Shown: one piece after another, positions 53,754-62,905 of the stretch | Layout: the number at the start of each line of letters is the position of its first letter | How positions within the stretch are numbered: the stretch's first letter is position 1 | Origin: an uncultured Lachnospiraceae bacterium | Lineage (GTDB): Bacteria; Bacillota; Clostridia; Lachnospirales; Lachnospiraceae | NCBI GenBank assembly: GCA_947245585.1 | Contig: CAMXPV010000013.1 | Span: 1 to 64,000 of the forward strand | Length of the DNA: 64,000 nt | Direction of reading: 5' to 3' | Notes under the pieces: generated by a model | Told to the model about the DNA's origin: nothing | Seen by the model: only the letters and a program-made list of their open reading frames with translations | Databases searched by the model: none | Translations under genes and position numbers: made by a program

Positions 53754-53775
53754 TCAATAGAGAGGAAGGATTCGT

Positions 53776-54417
53776 ATGGGGAGAAGAAAAAAAGAACCCA
53801 GGAGCGTACATAGAGAAAATATTGCTTCCGCCGCGTCAGTCCTGTTTATGGAAAAAGGAATTGCGTCAACCTCCATGGACGAGATCGCGAAGGCGGCCAG
53901 GTACAGCAAGGCGACCCTGTATGTGTATTTTGAGAACAAAGAGGAGATTGTCGGGCTTTTAACGTTGGAAAGCATGAAAAAATTATACGGCTACATCGAC
54001 GCAGCGCTGGCACAGCGGGAATCTACATGGGAAAGGTACGACGGTATCTGTCAGGGATTGGTACGGTATCAGGAGGAGTTTCCGTTATATTTCAAAATAG
54101 TGTTGGATCACATCAATATTGATTTTGAAAAGCAGGATTGTTTGGAGGAGGAAAAGGAGACCTACCGGGTTGGGGAAGAAATCAATGAGAAGATGAAAGA
54201 ATTTTTGGCGGAGGGAATGAGAAAAGGCGATCTTCGGAACGATTTGGAAGTTATGCCAACGATATTCAACTTTTGGGGGATGCTTTCAGGAATCATTCGG
54301 CTTGCCGCAAACAAGGAAGAATACATTGAAAAATCAATGGGATTATCCAAAGTGCAGTTTTTGGAGTATGGGTTCCATATGCTGTACCGTTCGATCGCAA
54401 AGGAGAAGAGGGAATGA
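53776..54417 (+). CDS. TetR-family transcriptional regulator
   Basis: The 213-aa regulator has the TetR HTH at about residues 13-60 (ASVLFMEKGIASTSMDEIAK, then SKATLYVYFENKEEIVGLL). The C-terminal ligand/dimer domain is helical and has no named family. It overlaps the FMN-binding gene by ATGA. The palindrome in the EFR1 promoter is a candidate binding site, which would make this a self-contained redox-responsive unit; that link is inferred. The ATG at 53776 follows GAGGAAGG. Confidence 0.91.
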   Translation: MGRRKKEPRSVHRENIASAASVLFMEKGIASTSMDEIAKAARYSKATLYVYFENKEEIVGLLTLESMKKLYGYIDAALAQRESTWERYDGICQGLVRYQEEFPLYFKIVLDHINIDFEKQDCLEEEKETYRVGEEINEKMKEFLAEGMRKGDLRNDLEVMPTIFNFWGMLSGIIRLAANKEEYIEKSMGLSKVQFLEYGFHMLYRSIAKEKRE

Positions 54418-54803
54418 AAAAAAGAATATTTTTGTGTGCGGTAATTTTTCTTTTTCTGATTGTTTTGATTGGTACGGCGGTCTATTTAAAGAGTGTGGCG
54501 GATTATAAGCAGGCGGTAAAGGAAACAGCTCTTGATGATATAGATATTTCTGAAATTCCTGACGGAATTTACATTGGGGAGTATGATGTGAATTTTATCT
54601 GTGCCAAAGTGGAAGTAACCGTTCAGGATGGGCGTATTACAGATGTAGTCCTTCTGGAGCATAAAAATGGAAGGGGAAAATCAGCGGAGATTATTACGGA
54701 TAGGATCATAGAGCAGCAAAAAACAGATGTTGACGCTGTGTCCGGCGCGACCAATTCAAGTATTGTCATAAAAAAGGCTGTTGAAAATGCGTTGCGTGAT
54801 TAG
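54414..54803 (+). CDS. Membrane-anchored FMN-binding domain protein (flavinylated)
   Basis: The 129-aa protein has one N-terminal helix (about residues 4-26) and an extracytoplasmic FMN-binding domain. DGIYIGEYD near 43-51 and the flavinylation motif DAVSGATNSS near 107-116 are visible; in this motif the Thr receives FMN covalently from ApbE. Such proteins pass electrons at the outer face of the membrane. Being co-translated with TetR and near EFR1 suggests an electron-transfer role. No ApbE gene is in the window. Confidence 0.87.
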   Translation: MKKRIFLCAVIFLFLIVLIGTAVYLKSVADYKQAVKETALDDIDISEIPDGIYIGEYDVNFICAKVEVTVQDGRITDVVLLEHKNGRGKSAEIITDRIIEQQKTDVDAVSGATNSSIVIKKAVENALRD

Positions 54804-54821
54804 TAAAACGAGCCATCTGTT

Positions 54822-56681
54822 TTAGCGGATGCGGATTTCCAACTCTGAATCATCCGCCTGTACCAGAATGCGATACAGGTCATGATCCCACGCAAGTTTC
54901 AGCCGGGGATCGGTGATCGGAAGGGTTTCCACGGCAAGAAGGGAAACGCCGGATAAAATCAGGGTTCCCAAATCTCCGAGGAGGAGAGAAAGACTGTCCG
55001 AATCGCCTTGTAAAATGGGCTTTTCATAACTTATCAAACTTAAGACAACCGTATTTTTCGACCCGTCAGCGGCGGGTATATCGGAAGCGGCCGTATCGAA
55101 AGCGAAGCAATCCCTTACCACAATTTCAGAACCCTTATACAGCGAAACGGTCCGTCTGTAAGAGCGCAGACCGGCCTCCTTTGGATAAGCCCCCGCAATA
55201 TCCATAGAAATTTCTGACAGATCTTCACCCATGTGATATGAAATGTCTGTGGCGCGGTAGTTTTCGCCGTCCATCTGCATGATGCCGTTTACGGTGGGCA
55301 GGTTATGGTAGGCGGACTGCATGGTCCAGATTTCGTATCTTTGCGGGGAGAAGGTCTTTTTTGTGTAACTTTCCACGCCCACGTCAATGAGCAGGGGAGC
55401 GCCGCCTTTGTAAACGGTAAAGCTGCCTGTGTCATTGTGGTTGTGGCTGTCCGCATTATCTCCGGCTTTGACGGCCAGACAAAAGGTGTCGTCTCTGGCG
55501 ATAAAAAGCCCCACGCTTTGGTAGAACAGATCGGGATGAGAAATCTTCCCTGTATGAGCGGCGGCGTACTCTTTGATGCGCCCGGCGATAAAGCCGTTTA
55601 ACAGCCGGTAGTATAAATTGTTTTCGGCAGGCATAAGAAGAGTGTCCCGACCACCCGCCATAAAATCTTTGGCGGCAAAGCGCATCATGTCCGTATTGTG
55701 TACGCACTCGGCAAACAGGAATTCCCGCGTGCCCGCCCTTCCCGCAACGGGAGAGCAGTCGGCAAAGTTGATGTAGTATTTTCCATCCACATGCACATTC
55801 AGGATATAGGCGGCTATATTTTGAATCTTCGGTTCTTCGTAGAGAGAGGCAGAGGCGTGATTTGTCACGGCGTTTAGGATTTGTGTCACATGGAAAAGGC
55901 ACAGCCCGGCATGGCGGTAATACTGCGCGCCTTCATCGCAGCAGCCGTCGTCCCCGTATTCGGCCAGGAAATAATCCACGCTTTTGCAAGCTTTCCACAG
56001 GACTTTTTTGCGAAGAGCCTGATCGGTATCTGTCAGAAAAACGGCCAGAAGGACATTCTGTGTGCACCAGATCGTCCAGTTGTTCATGGGCTGCCTGCCG
56101 TCTCCCATCCACCAGAATTGCTTTTCCAGATAGGGAAGAAAAATGCGCTCCCTTAATTCATGCTGAATCCGTTTGGAGACAGCCGGAGAAAATGCGTCTA
56201 ACCGGTCACGGAGCAGATAACAGGCGGTTGCGAGGATGGCGCCCGTCTCACAGGCAAAGAGATCCAGAACAGGCGCAGCTTTGTCCGGTAGGGGAAGCTG
56301 CGGTGTGTCGCGGATATAGGTGTTGTGGGCGGGGAGCTGCCAACCGCTCTCCTCACAGATGGCAAACACGCCGTTTACGATATCGTCGAGAAACCGCTGC
56401 CTGTCCTCTGTGCATTCGGCAAGAACAAGGGCAGACAGGGCCTGCCTTCTGGCAAAATATTTATCCTCGAAGCGGGTTCTGTTTCCGGTTCTTATAAAAT
56501 CCAGGTAGTCGGTGGCGGACAGCTGCGGGTAAGAGAAGTGCAGAAAGGTTTCCCCCAGACGAATGCTCTCCTGCCGCCATTGTTGCGAAAGGTTTTCCCA
56601 GGCCGTCCTGTCGGTGGCAGGTGCACAGGGTGCATAATCTTGTAAGCTGTCGGCATAATCTGCCGCGATTTCATCATACAT
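54822..56681 (-). CDS. Heparinase II/III-family polysaccharide lyase
   Basis: The 619-aa protein has an N-terminal alpha/alpha toroid (about residues 1-350) including WWMGDGRQPMNNWTIWCTQN near 190-209 and YGDDGCCDEGAQYYRHAG near 240, where Asn, Tyr and His are the expected catalytic groups. The C-terminal beta-sandwich (about 380-619) includes AGDNADSHNHNDTGSFTVYK near 405, the metal-binding His region of heparinase II/III-like lyases. There is no signal peptide, so it should cleave imported uronic-acid oligosaccharides in the cytoplasm. It lies 20 bases after the YesN-type gene. Confidence 0.9.
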   Translation of the reverse strand: MYDEIAADYADSLQDYAPCAPATDRTAWENLSQQWRQESIRLGETFLHFSYPQLSATDYLDFIRTGNRTRFEDKYFARRQALSALVLAECTEDRQRFLDDIVNGVFAICEESGWQLPAHNTYIRDTPQLPLPDKAAPVLDLFACETGAILATACYLLRDRLDAFSPAVSKRIQHELRERIFLPYLEKQFWWMGDGRQPMNNWTIWCTQNVLLAVFLTDTDQALRKKVLWKACKSVDYFLAEYGDDGCCDEGAQYYRHAGLCLFHVTQILNAVTNHASASLYEEPKIQNIAAYILNVHVDGKYYINFADCSPVAGRAGTREFLFAECVHNTDMMRFAAKDFMAGGRDTLLMPAENNLYYRLLNGFIAGRIKEYAAAHTGKISHPDLFYQSVGLFIARDDTFCLAVKAGDNADSHNHNDTGSFTVYKGGAPLLIDVGVESYTKKTFSPQRYEIWTMQSAYHNLPTVNGIMQMDGENYRATDISYHMGEDLSEISMDIAGAYPKEAGLRSYRRTVSLYKGSEIVVRDCFAFDTAASDIPAADGSKNTVVLSLISYEKPILQGDSDSLSLLLGDLGTLILSGVSLLAVETLPITDPRLKLAWDHDLYRILVQADDSELEIRIR

Positions 56682-56701
56682 GGCATATCCTCCTGAAATA
56701 G

Positions 56702-58303
56702 TCAGACATTCTTGTTCATATAATCTCTGGGTGAATACCCGGTCACTTTTTTAAAGACCCGGCTGAAATAGAAGGCGCTTTCAAAACCGAGCAGGTCTGA
56801 AATTTCGTAGACTTTGTGATTTCCCTCCTCCATCATCCGGATGGCGGCATTGACCTTGGTCTGGTTGATATAATCGGTAAATCCCATATCGTTATATTTG
56901 GAAAAGAGAACGCTCAGATAATTGGGGCTTATACTGAACACTTCGGCCACCTTATTCAGCATAAGTTTTTCCTCGATGTGTTCACCGATATATTTTTTCA
57001 CGTTTACAACGATGTGATGTTTGTAATCCTTGTTATGGGAGGCGAAACTTTCACACAGGCCGTCGCGGAATACGGTGAGCCATTCCAGAATCTGCTCCAC
57101 GTTGGTCAGTTCATACAGAGAGCGGTAGCCATTATTTCTGTCGCTGAAAATTTCGGACACAATCTGTTCTCCGCCGTTTAGCAGGGAGAGGGACAGATAG
57201 AGAATATTTCCGGCGGCATCCAGCGCCTGAACATAGTGCGTGCTCTGATTTTTGAACAGATCAATGATTGAGGTAAAGATGTCGTAGAGCGCTTTTTCAT
57301 CAAACTCCGCGTAAGCCTTGCGGATGTCCTCCTTAAAGAGAGACATGTTAAATACGTTCTTGAGCGGTGTGTCGCCGGAAAAATCTTCAAAGAACAGGAA
57401 AGGGGTATCTGCCTCCAACTGCGAGGTAATCTGCTTCGCATCCTGATAGGAGGCTGCGATCTGCATAGGAGTGGTGACAAGGGAACCTACCGTGGCAAAA
57501 AGGTTTATATTATAGTAATTAAACAGCATGGAGGAGGTCTGCTCCAACGCTTTTTGGATGACACTGCGGTAATCCGCCGCATGGGCATCATTCAGGAAGA
57601 ATAGAATGCAGAAATGTTTGGTGTCAAGAGACAGCACATGGCAGGTAATATATTTAGAGATGATCTCGCGGGTGACCTGCAGACTGTTTGTGTAGAGTGT
57701 GATTTGTTTGTCTGAGGTCATATTGGAAAGCCGGTGGTCGTCAATTGTGACATAACTGCAGGCGTAGGCAGCATAATCAAAGCTGATATTTAAGTTTTCA
57801 GCCTGAAAGAGAAACTGCTGTTCCGACTCAAAAAGATTCAATACGAGCCGTGTAAAAAAATGTTCTTTGATCAAAAAAATGCCGTGGTCGCGGGACTTGT
57901 CCGTGTGGGAGGCAGCCTTTAACTCGGAAACTTTGGCGATGGCGCGTTCCAATGTCGCAGTCAGGGTTTCCGGAGTCAGTTCCAGTTTCACCAGATAGGC
58001 GATCACCTGATAGTCGAGGGCTTCCTTGACGAATTGAAATTCTTCATAGCTTGTCAGTATGATGAACACGGGAAATGTCCGGTTTTCCTCATAACATTTC
58101 CGTGCCAGTTCCAGACCGGACATGACCGGCATTTTAATATCGGTGATCACGATTTCCGGCGCGTTTTCCTGAATCATTTCCCAGGCAAGCGCTCCGTTTG
58201 GGGCGGTGCCTATGATGTTGATGCCGTAGGCATCCCAGTTGATCATGGACTTGATGCCGGCCTGCACCAAAGGTTCATCGTCTGCAATGATAAGATTAAT
58301 CAT
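56702..58303 (-). CDS. AraC-type (YesN-like) response regulator
   Basis: The 533-aa regulator has a receiver domain (IADDEPLVQAGIKSMI at residues 5-20, phospho-acceptor in IVITDIKMPVMSG near 55), a long middle region of about 280 residues typical of YesN proteins, and two AraC HTH motifs at the C-terminus (MLNKVAEVFSISPNYLSVLF near 440, IRMMEEGNHKVYEISDLLGF near 484). It overlaps the kinase gene by ATGA-type coupling (58296-58303). It should activate the polysaccharide genes in both directions when its kinase senses substrate. Confidence 0.93.
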   Translation of the reverse strand: MINLIIADDEPLVQAGIKSMINWDAYGINIIGTAPNGALAWEMIQENAPEIVITDIKMPVMSGLELARKCYEENRTFPVFIILTSYEEFQFVKEALDYQVIAYLVKLELTPETLTATLERAIAKVSELKAASHTDKSRDHGIFLIKEHFFTRLVLNLFESEQQFLFQAENLNISFDYAAYACSYVTIDDHRLSNMTSDKQITLYTNSLQVTREIISKYITCHVLSLDTKHFCILFFLNDAHAADYRSVIQKALEQTSSMLFNYYNINLFATVGSLVTTPMQIAASYQDAKQITSQLEADTPFLFFEDFSGDTPLKNVFNMSLFKEDIRKAYAEFDEKALYDIFTSIIDLFKNQSTHYVQALDAAGNILYLSLSLLNGGEQIVSEIFSDRNNGYRSLYELTNVEQILEWLTVFRDGLCESFASHNKDYKHHIVVNVKKYIGEHIEEKLMLNKVAEVFSISPNYLSVLFSKYNDMGFTDYINQTKVNAAIRMMEEGNHKVYEISDLLGFESAFYFSRVFKKVTGYSPRDYMNKNV

Positions 58304-59192
58304 GGGTTATCTCCTCCTGGGTGAAAGGCAGCAGGATAGAAATTGTTGTGAAATTTCCCGGACTGCTCGCCACGCTAAGGCCATATGCATTACCGAATTC
58401 GTACTGTAATCTTTTATGTACATTGCTGATGCCGATTTCCCTGAAAAAGGAAGAACCGGCGGAGGAATCCTGCACCAGGATCCTGGCGGCTGTCTCTTCA
58501 TCCATACCAACGCCGTCGTCAGTAATGTCGATACAGACATCGGAATTGTCCTTTTGATAGATATGAATGGAGATGGTGCCCGCTGTCCCTTTCGGTTCTA
58601 TGCCGTGAAAAATGGCATTTTCTACAATGGGTTGGAGCGTAAACTTAATAATGCGGCATTCGGTGAGAACGGGGTCTGCGGTTTCTATATTCAGGGTAAT
58701 CGTTCCGCCGTAGCGATATTGCTGGATTGTAAAATAATCCTGCAGCAGGGATATTTCGTGGGACAGGGGAATCAAACTGGTGGTTCCCTTTGAAATATCC
58801 TTGAGCAGACGGGACAGGGAGGTGGTCATCTCGGCAATCCCCGGCGCATTCTGTACAGTTGCCATCCATTTAATGGAATTTAGTGTGTTGTAAAGAAAAT
58901 GCGGGTTGATTTGGCTTTGTAGCATGCGGTACTCGTAATCTTTCTTTTGCCGCTCATCGTCGATTCTCTGATTCATCAGGGACAGGACGTTCTCAGAAAG
59001 ATCGTTAATGGTTTTGCCGATATCGCCAAGCTCGTGTTCCCACTCCGTGGAAGAATCTCTGGAAAAATCTCCGGCTTCAATCCGTTTCATGCGTTCCTGA
59101 AGCTTTTGGATCGGCACGTTTACGGTTTTCGATAGAAAGCGGGAAAACAGGATGAAAATGGCTGTTGCAAAGCTCAGGATAACGACTACCAC
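58296..59192 (-). CDS. YesM-type sensor kinase, C-terminal (catalytic) part after an in-frame stop
   Basis: This 298-aa segment starts at a GTG within the second membrane helix (VVVILSFATAIFILFSRF), then HAMP (about 20-75), the H-box QSQINPHFLYNTLNSIKWM near 113, and the ATPase motifs PIVENAIFHGIEPKG near 203 and DDGVGMDEETAARIL near 237. It is in the same frame as the upstream segment; only TAA 59244-59246 separates them. No ribosome site precedes 59192, so on its own it may be poorly made. The pair should read as one ~604-aa kinase. Confidence 0.82.
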   Translation of the reverse strand: MVVVILSFATAIFILFSRFLSKTVNVPIQKLQERMKRIEAGDFSRDSSTEWEHELGDIGKTINDLSENVLSLMNQRIDDERQKKDYEYRMLQSQINPHFLYNTLNSIKWMATVQNAPGIAEMTTSLSRLLKDISKGTTSLIPLSHEISLLQDYFTIQQYRYGGTITLNIETADPVLTECRIIKFTLQPIVENAIFHGIEPKGTAGTISIHIYQKDNSDVCIDITDDGVGMDEETAARILVQDSSAGSSFFREIGISNVHKRLQYEFGNAYGLSVASSPGNFTTISILLPFTQEEITHD

Positions 59193-59243
59193 AAGAGAGA
59201 AAGTCTGGGAAACATTCTGGGAAAGAATATGCTCGTCCAGACA

Positions 59244-60107
59244 TTAGGTCACATACAACCCTTCGCTGTTCAAAGGCCGGGTAATCAGGATGCAGACGCG
59301 CCCTTCCTCGTTACGAACCTTTTCAATGACGGTGTCTTCACTGAGCGCCGTATTTGACAAATCCTGAAGCAGCTCGAAATTTCCGTCACAGACCACGAGA
59401 CTTTGCTCCGTATACTGATAGAGGGTGTCGCCGATGTGAAAATAAAGGCGGCTGTCTGCACTGGTCAGGTAATTGTGCAGTGGATCGGTGATCACCGAGG
59501 TGGAAATTTCCGTAAAAATATAACCCAATTCCTGGGACTGGTAAGGGTGTTCTATGGTAACCACAAAGGGCATAACGGACACATCTTTATAAGGAGAGAA
59601 AGGGTCCTTGATAATGCCTGCGGAAAGTTCGCCGGGATGCTGATAGAGGGTCTCAAAACAGGGCAGGGCCATTACGGATTTGGCGGAGACTGCAACGCTG
59701 GAGAATGGAGACTCCACAACCTGAATGATATCGTTTTTGGAGTTTCGGATAATGACCATGCGGACAAGCTGTGAGCGCAGCGCGGCGTTGGTGCTGTAAG
59801 TGTTCATAACAAAATCGTGCGCCTCCCTCTTCAAGCGTTTACTGGAATCGTCATCCTTTATCGTAAACTGGCGGACCTGACTGCTGGTCTGGCAGGAGTG
59901 AACAAAGCCTTTTACGCTTTCAATATTGGATTCAATGGAAGAAGCGAGAAGCGAGAGCTTGGTCTCCGTAGTCTGGATCAGGTTGTCCCGGAGGTTTGTG
60001 GAGGCAATGTAGTAGCTGATAAAAGCGATGATAATGCTGATCAGCAGGATCAGGGAGATTGTGTATAATAAGATCCGCGCGCGGATGGTATGTAAATACT
60101 TTTTCAA
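59244..60107 (-). CDS. YesM-type sensor kinase, N-terminal (sensor) part ending at an in-frame stop
   Basis: This 287-aa segment has a first membrane helix (ILLYTISLILLISIIIAF, about residues 12-29) and an extracytoplasmic Cache-like sensor (about 35-285). It ends GLYVT at TAA 59244-59246. Translation beyond the stop continues CLDEHILSQNVSQTFSLVVV without a frame change into the second helix and kinase domain. It starts at TTG 60107 with GGGGGAAA upstream. A single CAA to TAA change is the simplest explanation; a sequencing error or readthrough is possible. Confidence 0.82.
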   Translation of the reverse strand: MKKYLHTIRARILLYTISLILLISIIIAFISYYIASTNLRDNLIQTTETKLSLLASSIESNIESVKGFVHSCQTSSQVRQFTIKDDDSSKRLKREAHDFVMNTYSTNAALRSQLVRMVIIRNSKNDIIQVVESPFSSVAVSAKSVMALPCFETLYQHPGELSAGIIKDPFSPYKDVSVMPFVVTIEHPYQSQELGYIFTEISTSVITDPLHNYLTSADSRLYFHIGDTLYQYTEQSLVVCDGNFELLQDLSNTALSEDTVIEKVRNEEGRVCILITRPLNSEGLYVT

Positions 60108-60396
60108 AATAATTTCCCCCGTAAATTAACTGATTTCGCGGTACTGCTCTGATTGTACCACATTTAATTCCCGTGGGGAAAGGGATGGGGTGGAAAAGAG
60201 GAAACTGAGATAAAAAAGACAGATTAGTCAAAAATAGTGCATGAAAGCAGGGCAAGTCTCCAAAATGTTAAAAAATATATGAATAAAATCGAAAAATTTT
60301 CTATGTTAATCGCAAAATGAAAATACTATACTGAAAGAGCAGCAGGGGAAATGAAACCTGTTGGCAGTTTATCACAGAAAAGAGGGAGGAAAGAAA
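60108..60396. other. Divergent control region of the uronic-acid locus
   Basis: No gene is seen. Leftward it holds the kinase promoter at 60152-60180. Rightward, TATACT at 60327-60332 could be the -10 for the transporter, with a poor -35 (TGTTAA); weak intrinsic strength fits a promoter needing activation by the YesN-type regulator. Confidence 0.45.
60152..60180 (-). promoter_or_regulatory. Promoter of the kinase/regulator/lyase operon
   Basis: On the minus strand: TTCCCC (60175-60180), a 17-base spacer, and TACAAT (60152-60157) preceded by TGG as an extended -10. Confidence 0.5.
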
Positions 60397-61713
60397 ATGA
60401 AGAAGAAACTGATCAGCGTTATGCTTTCGACAGCTATGATTGCAACCGTTCTGGCGGGATGTGGCGGCAGCGATGCGGCGCAGGCTCCTGCAGCGGAGGA
60501 AGCGGCAGCAGGCGAGGAGATTACCTTAAAGTGGGCAATCTGGGATAAGGACATTACACCATACTGGCAGGCGATCAAAGATGGTTATGAGGCATCCCAT
60601 CCCGGCGTGACCGTTGAAATGACGGATCTGGGCGCTACCGATTATATGACGGTACTGGCGACGGAGCTTTCGGGGAGCGGATCTGATTTCGATGTAGTGA
60701 CGATCAAAGATGTGCCCGGTTATGCGACATTGGTATCCAAGAACACGTTGGAGCCCCTTGACAGCTATATTGCGGATGCAGGAATTGACCTTTCCGTTTA
60801 CGGCGGGGTAGATAAGCAGGTGACGGTGAACGGAAGCCTGTACGAACTGCCTTTCAGAAATGACTTCTGGGTAGTGTTCTACAATAAAGATATTTTTGAT
60901 GCGGCGGGTGTGGATTACCCCACCAATGACATGACCTTTGAACAGTACGACGAGTTGGCAAGAAAGGTGGCTGACACTACGTTCGGTTCCCAGATCTATG
61001 GAACACATTACCACACATGGAGAAGTGCGGTTCAGCTCTTTGGCGTGCTTGACGGCAAACATACGGTTATGGATGGCAACTATGATTTCTTCAAGCCCTA
61101 CTATGAGATGGTATTAAAGCAGGAAGACGATTCCATTTGCAGAAACTATGCAGATCTGAGTGCGGAAGGTTTACATTACTCCGCAGCGTTCTCCGGCGGC
61201 GATGTGGCGATGTTAAACATGGGTTCCTGGTACATCTCCACCCTGATTGCAAGTCTTGCAAGCGGCGAGTATGACTCCTCTTTGTGCGGCAACTGGGGCA
61301 TTGTGAAATATCCCCATGCACAGGGTGTAGAGCCCGGTTCTACACTGGGTACGATCACCGGTCTTTCCGTGACGAGCGTATCGGATCAAAAGGATGCGGC
61401 ATTTGACTTCGTAGAGTGGGTGTCCGGACCGGAAGGCGCGGCAGTTATGGCTTCCACGGGTAACTTCCCGGCTCTCATGAACGATGAGATTTCGGACATC
61501 ATTGCCGGACTGGAAGGCTTCCCGACAGATGATGCCAGCAAGGAGGCGCTGAGCGTTTCCAACCTGTATCTGGAAGTGCCTTATGCGGAGAAGGTTTCCG
61601 AGGTGAACGATATTCTTGATACGTATCATAAGTCTATTATGAACAGAGAAGTATCAATCGACGACGGTATCGCTTCCATGAATGCGGAAGTGGAGAAGGT
61701 ACTGGCACAGTAA
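60397..61713 (+). CDS. Sugar ABC transporter substrate-binding lipoprotein (uronic-acid locus)
   Basis: The 438-aa protein has a Lys-rich start, hydrophobic helix and lipobox VLAGCGG (Cys near residue 20), then an Ala/Glu linker. The family 1 solute-binding domain begins ITLKWAIWDKDITPYWQAI and has PFRNDFWVVFYNKDIFDAAG near 150 and GDVAMLNMGSWYIS near 267. It probably captures unsaturated or uronic-acid oligosaccharides at the cell surface. ATG 60397 follows GGGAGG at 7 bases. A hairpin after the gene probably raises its mRNA level relative to the permeases. Confidence 0.92.
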   Translation: MKKKLISVMLSTAMIATVLAGCGGSDAAQAPAAEEAAAGEEITLKWAIWDKDITPYWQAIKDGYEASHPGVTVEMTDLGATDYMTVLATELSGSGSDFDVVTIKDVPGYATLVSKNTLEPLDSYIADAGIDLSVYGGVDKQVTVNGSLYELPFRNDFWVVFYNKDIFDAAGVDYPTNDMTFEQYDELARKVADTTFGSQIYGTHYHTWRSAVQLFGVLDGKHTVMDGNYDFFKPYYEMVLKQEDDSICRNYADLSAEGLHYSAAFSGGDVAMLNMGSWYISTLIASLASGEYDSSLCGNWGIVKYPHAQGVEPGSTLGTITGLSVTSVSDQKDAAFDFVEWVSGPEGAAVMASTGNFPALMNDEISDIIAGLEGFPTDDASKEALSVSNLYLEVPYAEKVSEVNDILDTYHKSIMNREVSIDDGIASMNAEVEKVLAQ

Positions 61714-61753
61714 AAAAATAAAGAAATAAAATCCATAAAAGAAGTCTTAGATA

Positions 61754-61786
61754 GGGCTGGCTGCTGCGCAGCCGGCCCTTATTTTG
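61754..61786 (+). terminator. Partial terminator between binding protein and permeases
   Basis: GGGCTGGCTGC (61754-61764) pairs with GCAGCCGGCCC (61768-61778) around a TGC loop, followed by TTATTTTG. The downstream permeases have no obvious separate promoter, so leaky termination is expected. Confidence 0.75.
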
Positions 61787-61834
61787 CCGTGTGTCCGGCG
61801 GACATACGAAAACAGGGAAAGGAGTAGGAGGCGG

Positions 61835-62884
61835 ATGGATGAGAAAAAGGCTGCTCTGGTGCAGGAACTGGAGACGGAAGCCGCGGAGTTGATGCGGCAG
61901 ATTCGGGCGGAGACCGATATACAAAAAAAGAAAAAATTGATTGTAAAACGGGATTCCGTACAGAGAAAACTGACTGCGGTCAGGAACAACAGAAGGATTA
62001 GCAGGGAGACCAAAAGGGACCTTGTGGCATATTCCTTTATTGCTCCCAATTTTATTGGATTTGCCGTATTTACGCTTGTCCCGATTGTGTTTGCTTTCGT
62101 TTTGGCATTTATGAACTGGGATGGCAGCAACGCGATCAGCTTTGTGGGACTTGAAAATTTTAAGAGGATGCCGCAGGATACGTTCTTTTTGGCGGCCTTT
62201 AAAAATACGATTCTCTATGTGCTTGGCACGGTTCCGCTTACCATGATTGTCTCACTGGCATTGGCGATTGTGTTAAACCAGAAGATTCGGGCGAGGGGAT
62301 TTTTCCGGACGGTGGCCTTCTTCCCGTATGTGGCCTCACTGGCGGCAATCACGGCGGTGTGGAGCATGATTTTTCATCCCTCCAAAGGCCCGGTTAACTA
62401 TATTCTCTATTCACTGTTCAAAGTGCCGCAGGATCAACTGCCAAAATGGTTTAGCGGCGGTCTTGTTCTGTTTACGTTGGTTCTGTTCAGCGTATGGAAG
62501 TATATGGGGTATTACATGGTCATTTATCTGGCGGGACTGCAGGGGATCTCTGCGGAACTGTATGAGGCGGGAAGCCTGGACGGAGCCAACACATGGCAGA
62601 AGTTCCGGTATATCACATGGCCGCAGCTTCGTTCCACAACCTTTTTTGTGGTGGTCATGCTGACGATCAACTGCTTTAAGGTATATGATATCGCGGTTAT
62701 GTTGGCAGGCGGAGGAGACGGAAAGCTGAGTACGTCAGCGACGGTTCTTGTCTACTATATTTACCAGAATGCGTTTAACTATTGGGATCTGGGTTATTCC
62801 AGTGCAATCGCCATGGTACTGTTTATCTTGGTGCTGATCGTTACGTTGATTCAGTTCAGGTACGAGAAAAAGTTAGAGGCATAG
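61835..62884 (+). CDS. Sugar ABC transporter permease (UgpA type) with long N-terminal extension
   Basis: The 349-aa protein has about 60 charged, helical residues before the first membrane helix (ALVQELETEAAELMRQIRAE), then six helices and the coupling loop AELYEAGSLDGANTWQKFRY near residues 246-265. The extension is longer than in typical ~290-aa relatives and is predicted coiled coil. AGGAGG precedes ATG 61835 closely; another AAGGAG lies 10 bases upstream. It pairs with the next permease. Confidence 0.9.
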   Translation: MDEKKAALVQELETEAAELMRQIRAETDIQKKKKLIVKRDSVQRKLTAVRNNRRISRETKRDLVAYSFIAPNFIGFAVFTLVPIVFAFVLAFMNWDGSNAISFVGLENFKRMPQDTFFLAAFKNTILYVLGTVPLTMIVSLALAIVLNQKIRARGFFRTVAFFPYVASLAAITAVWSMIFHPSKGPVNYILYSLFKVPQDQLPKWFSGGLVLFTLVLFSVWKYMGYYMVIYLAGLQGISAELYEAGSLDGANTWQKFRYITWPQLRSTTFFVVVMLTINCFKVYDIAVMLAGGGDGKLSTSATVLVYYIYQNAFNYWDLGYSSAIAMVLFILVLIVTLIQFRYEKKLEA

Positions 62885-62905
62885 GAGAGGGAAGGAGGAA
62901 CCGAA

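Noticed and set aside
59244-59246. Recoded stop (selenocysteine or pyrrolysine) in the sensor kinase
   Set aside because: The codon is TAA, not TGA or TAG, and no recoding element is evident; nonsense mutation or error is simpler.
60526-61062. 178-codon minus-strand frame opposite the sugar-binding lipoprotein
   Set aside because: It is shadow coding of a clear family 1 solute-binding protein.
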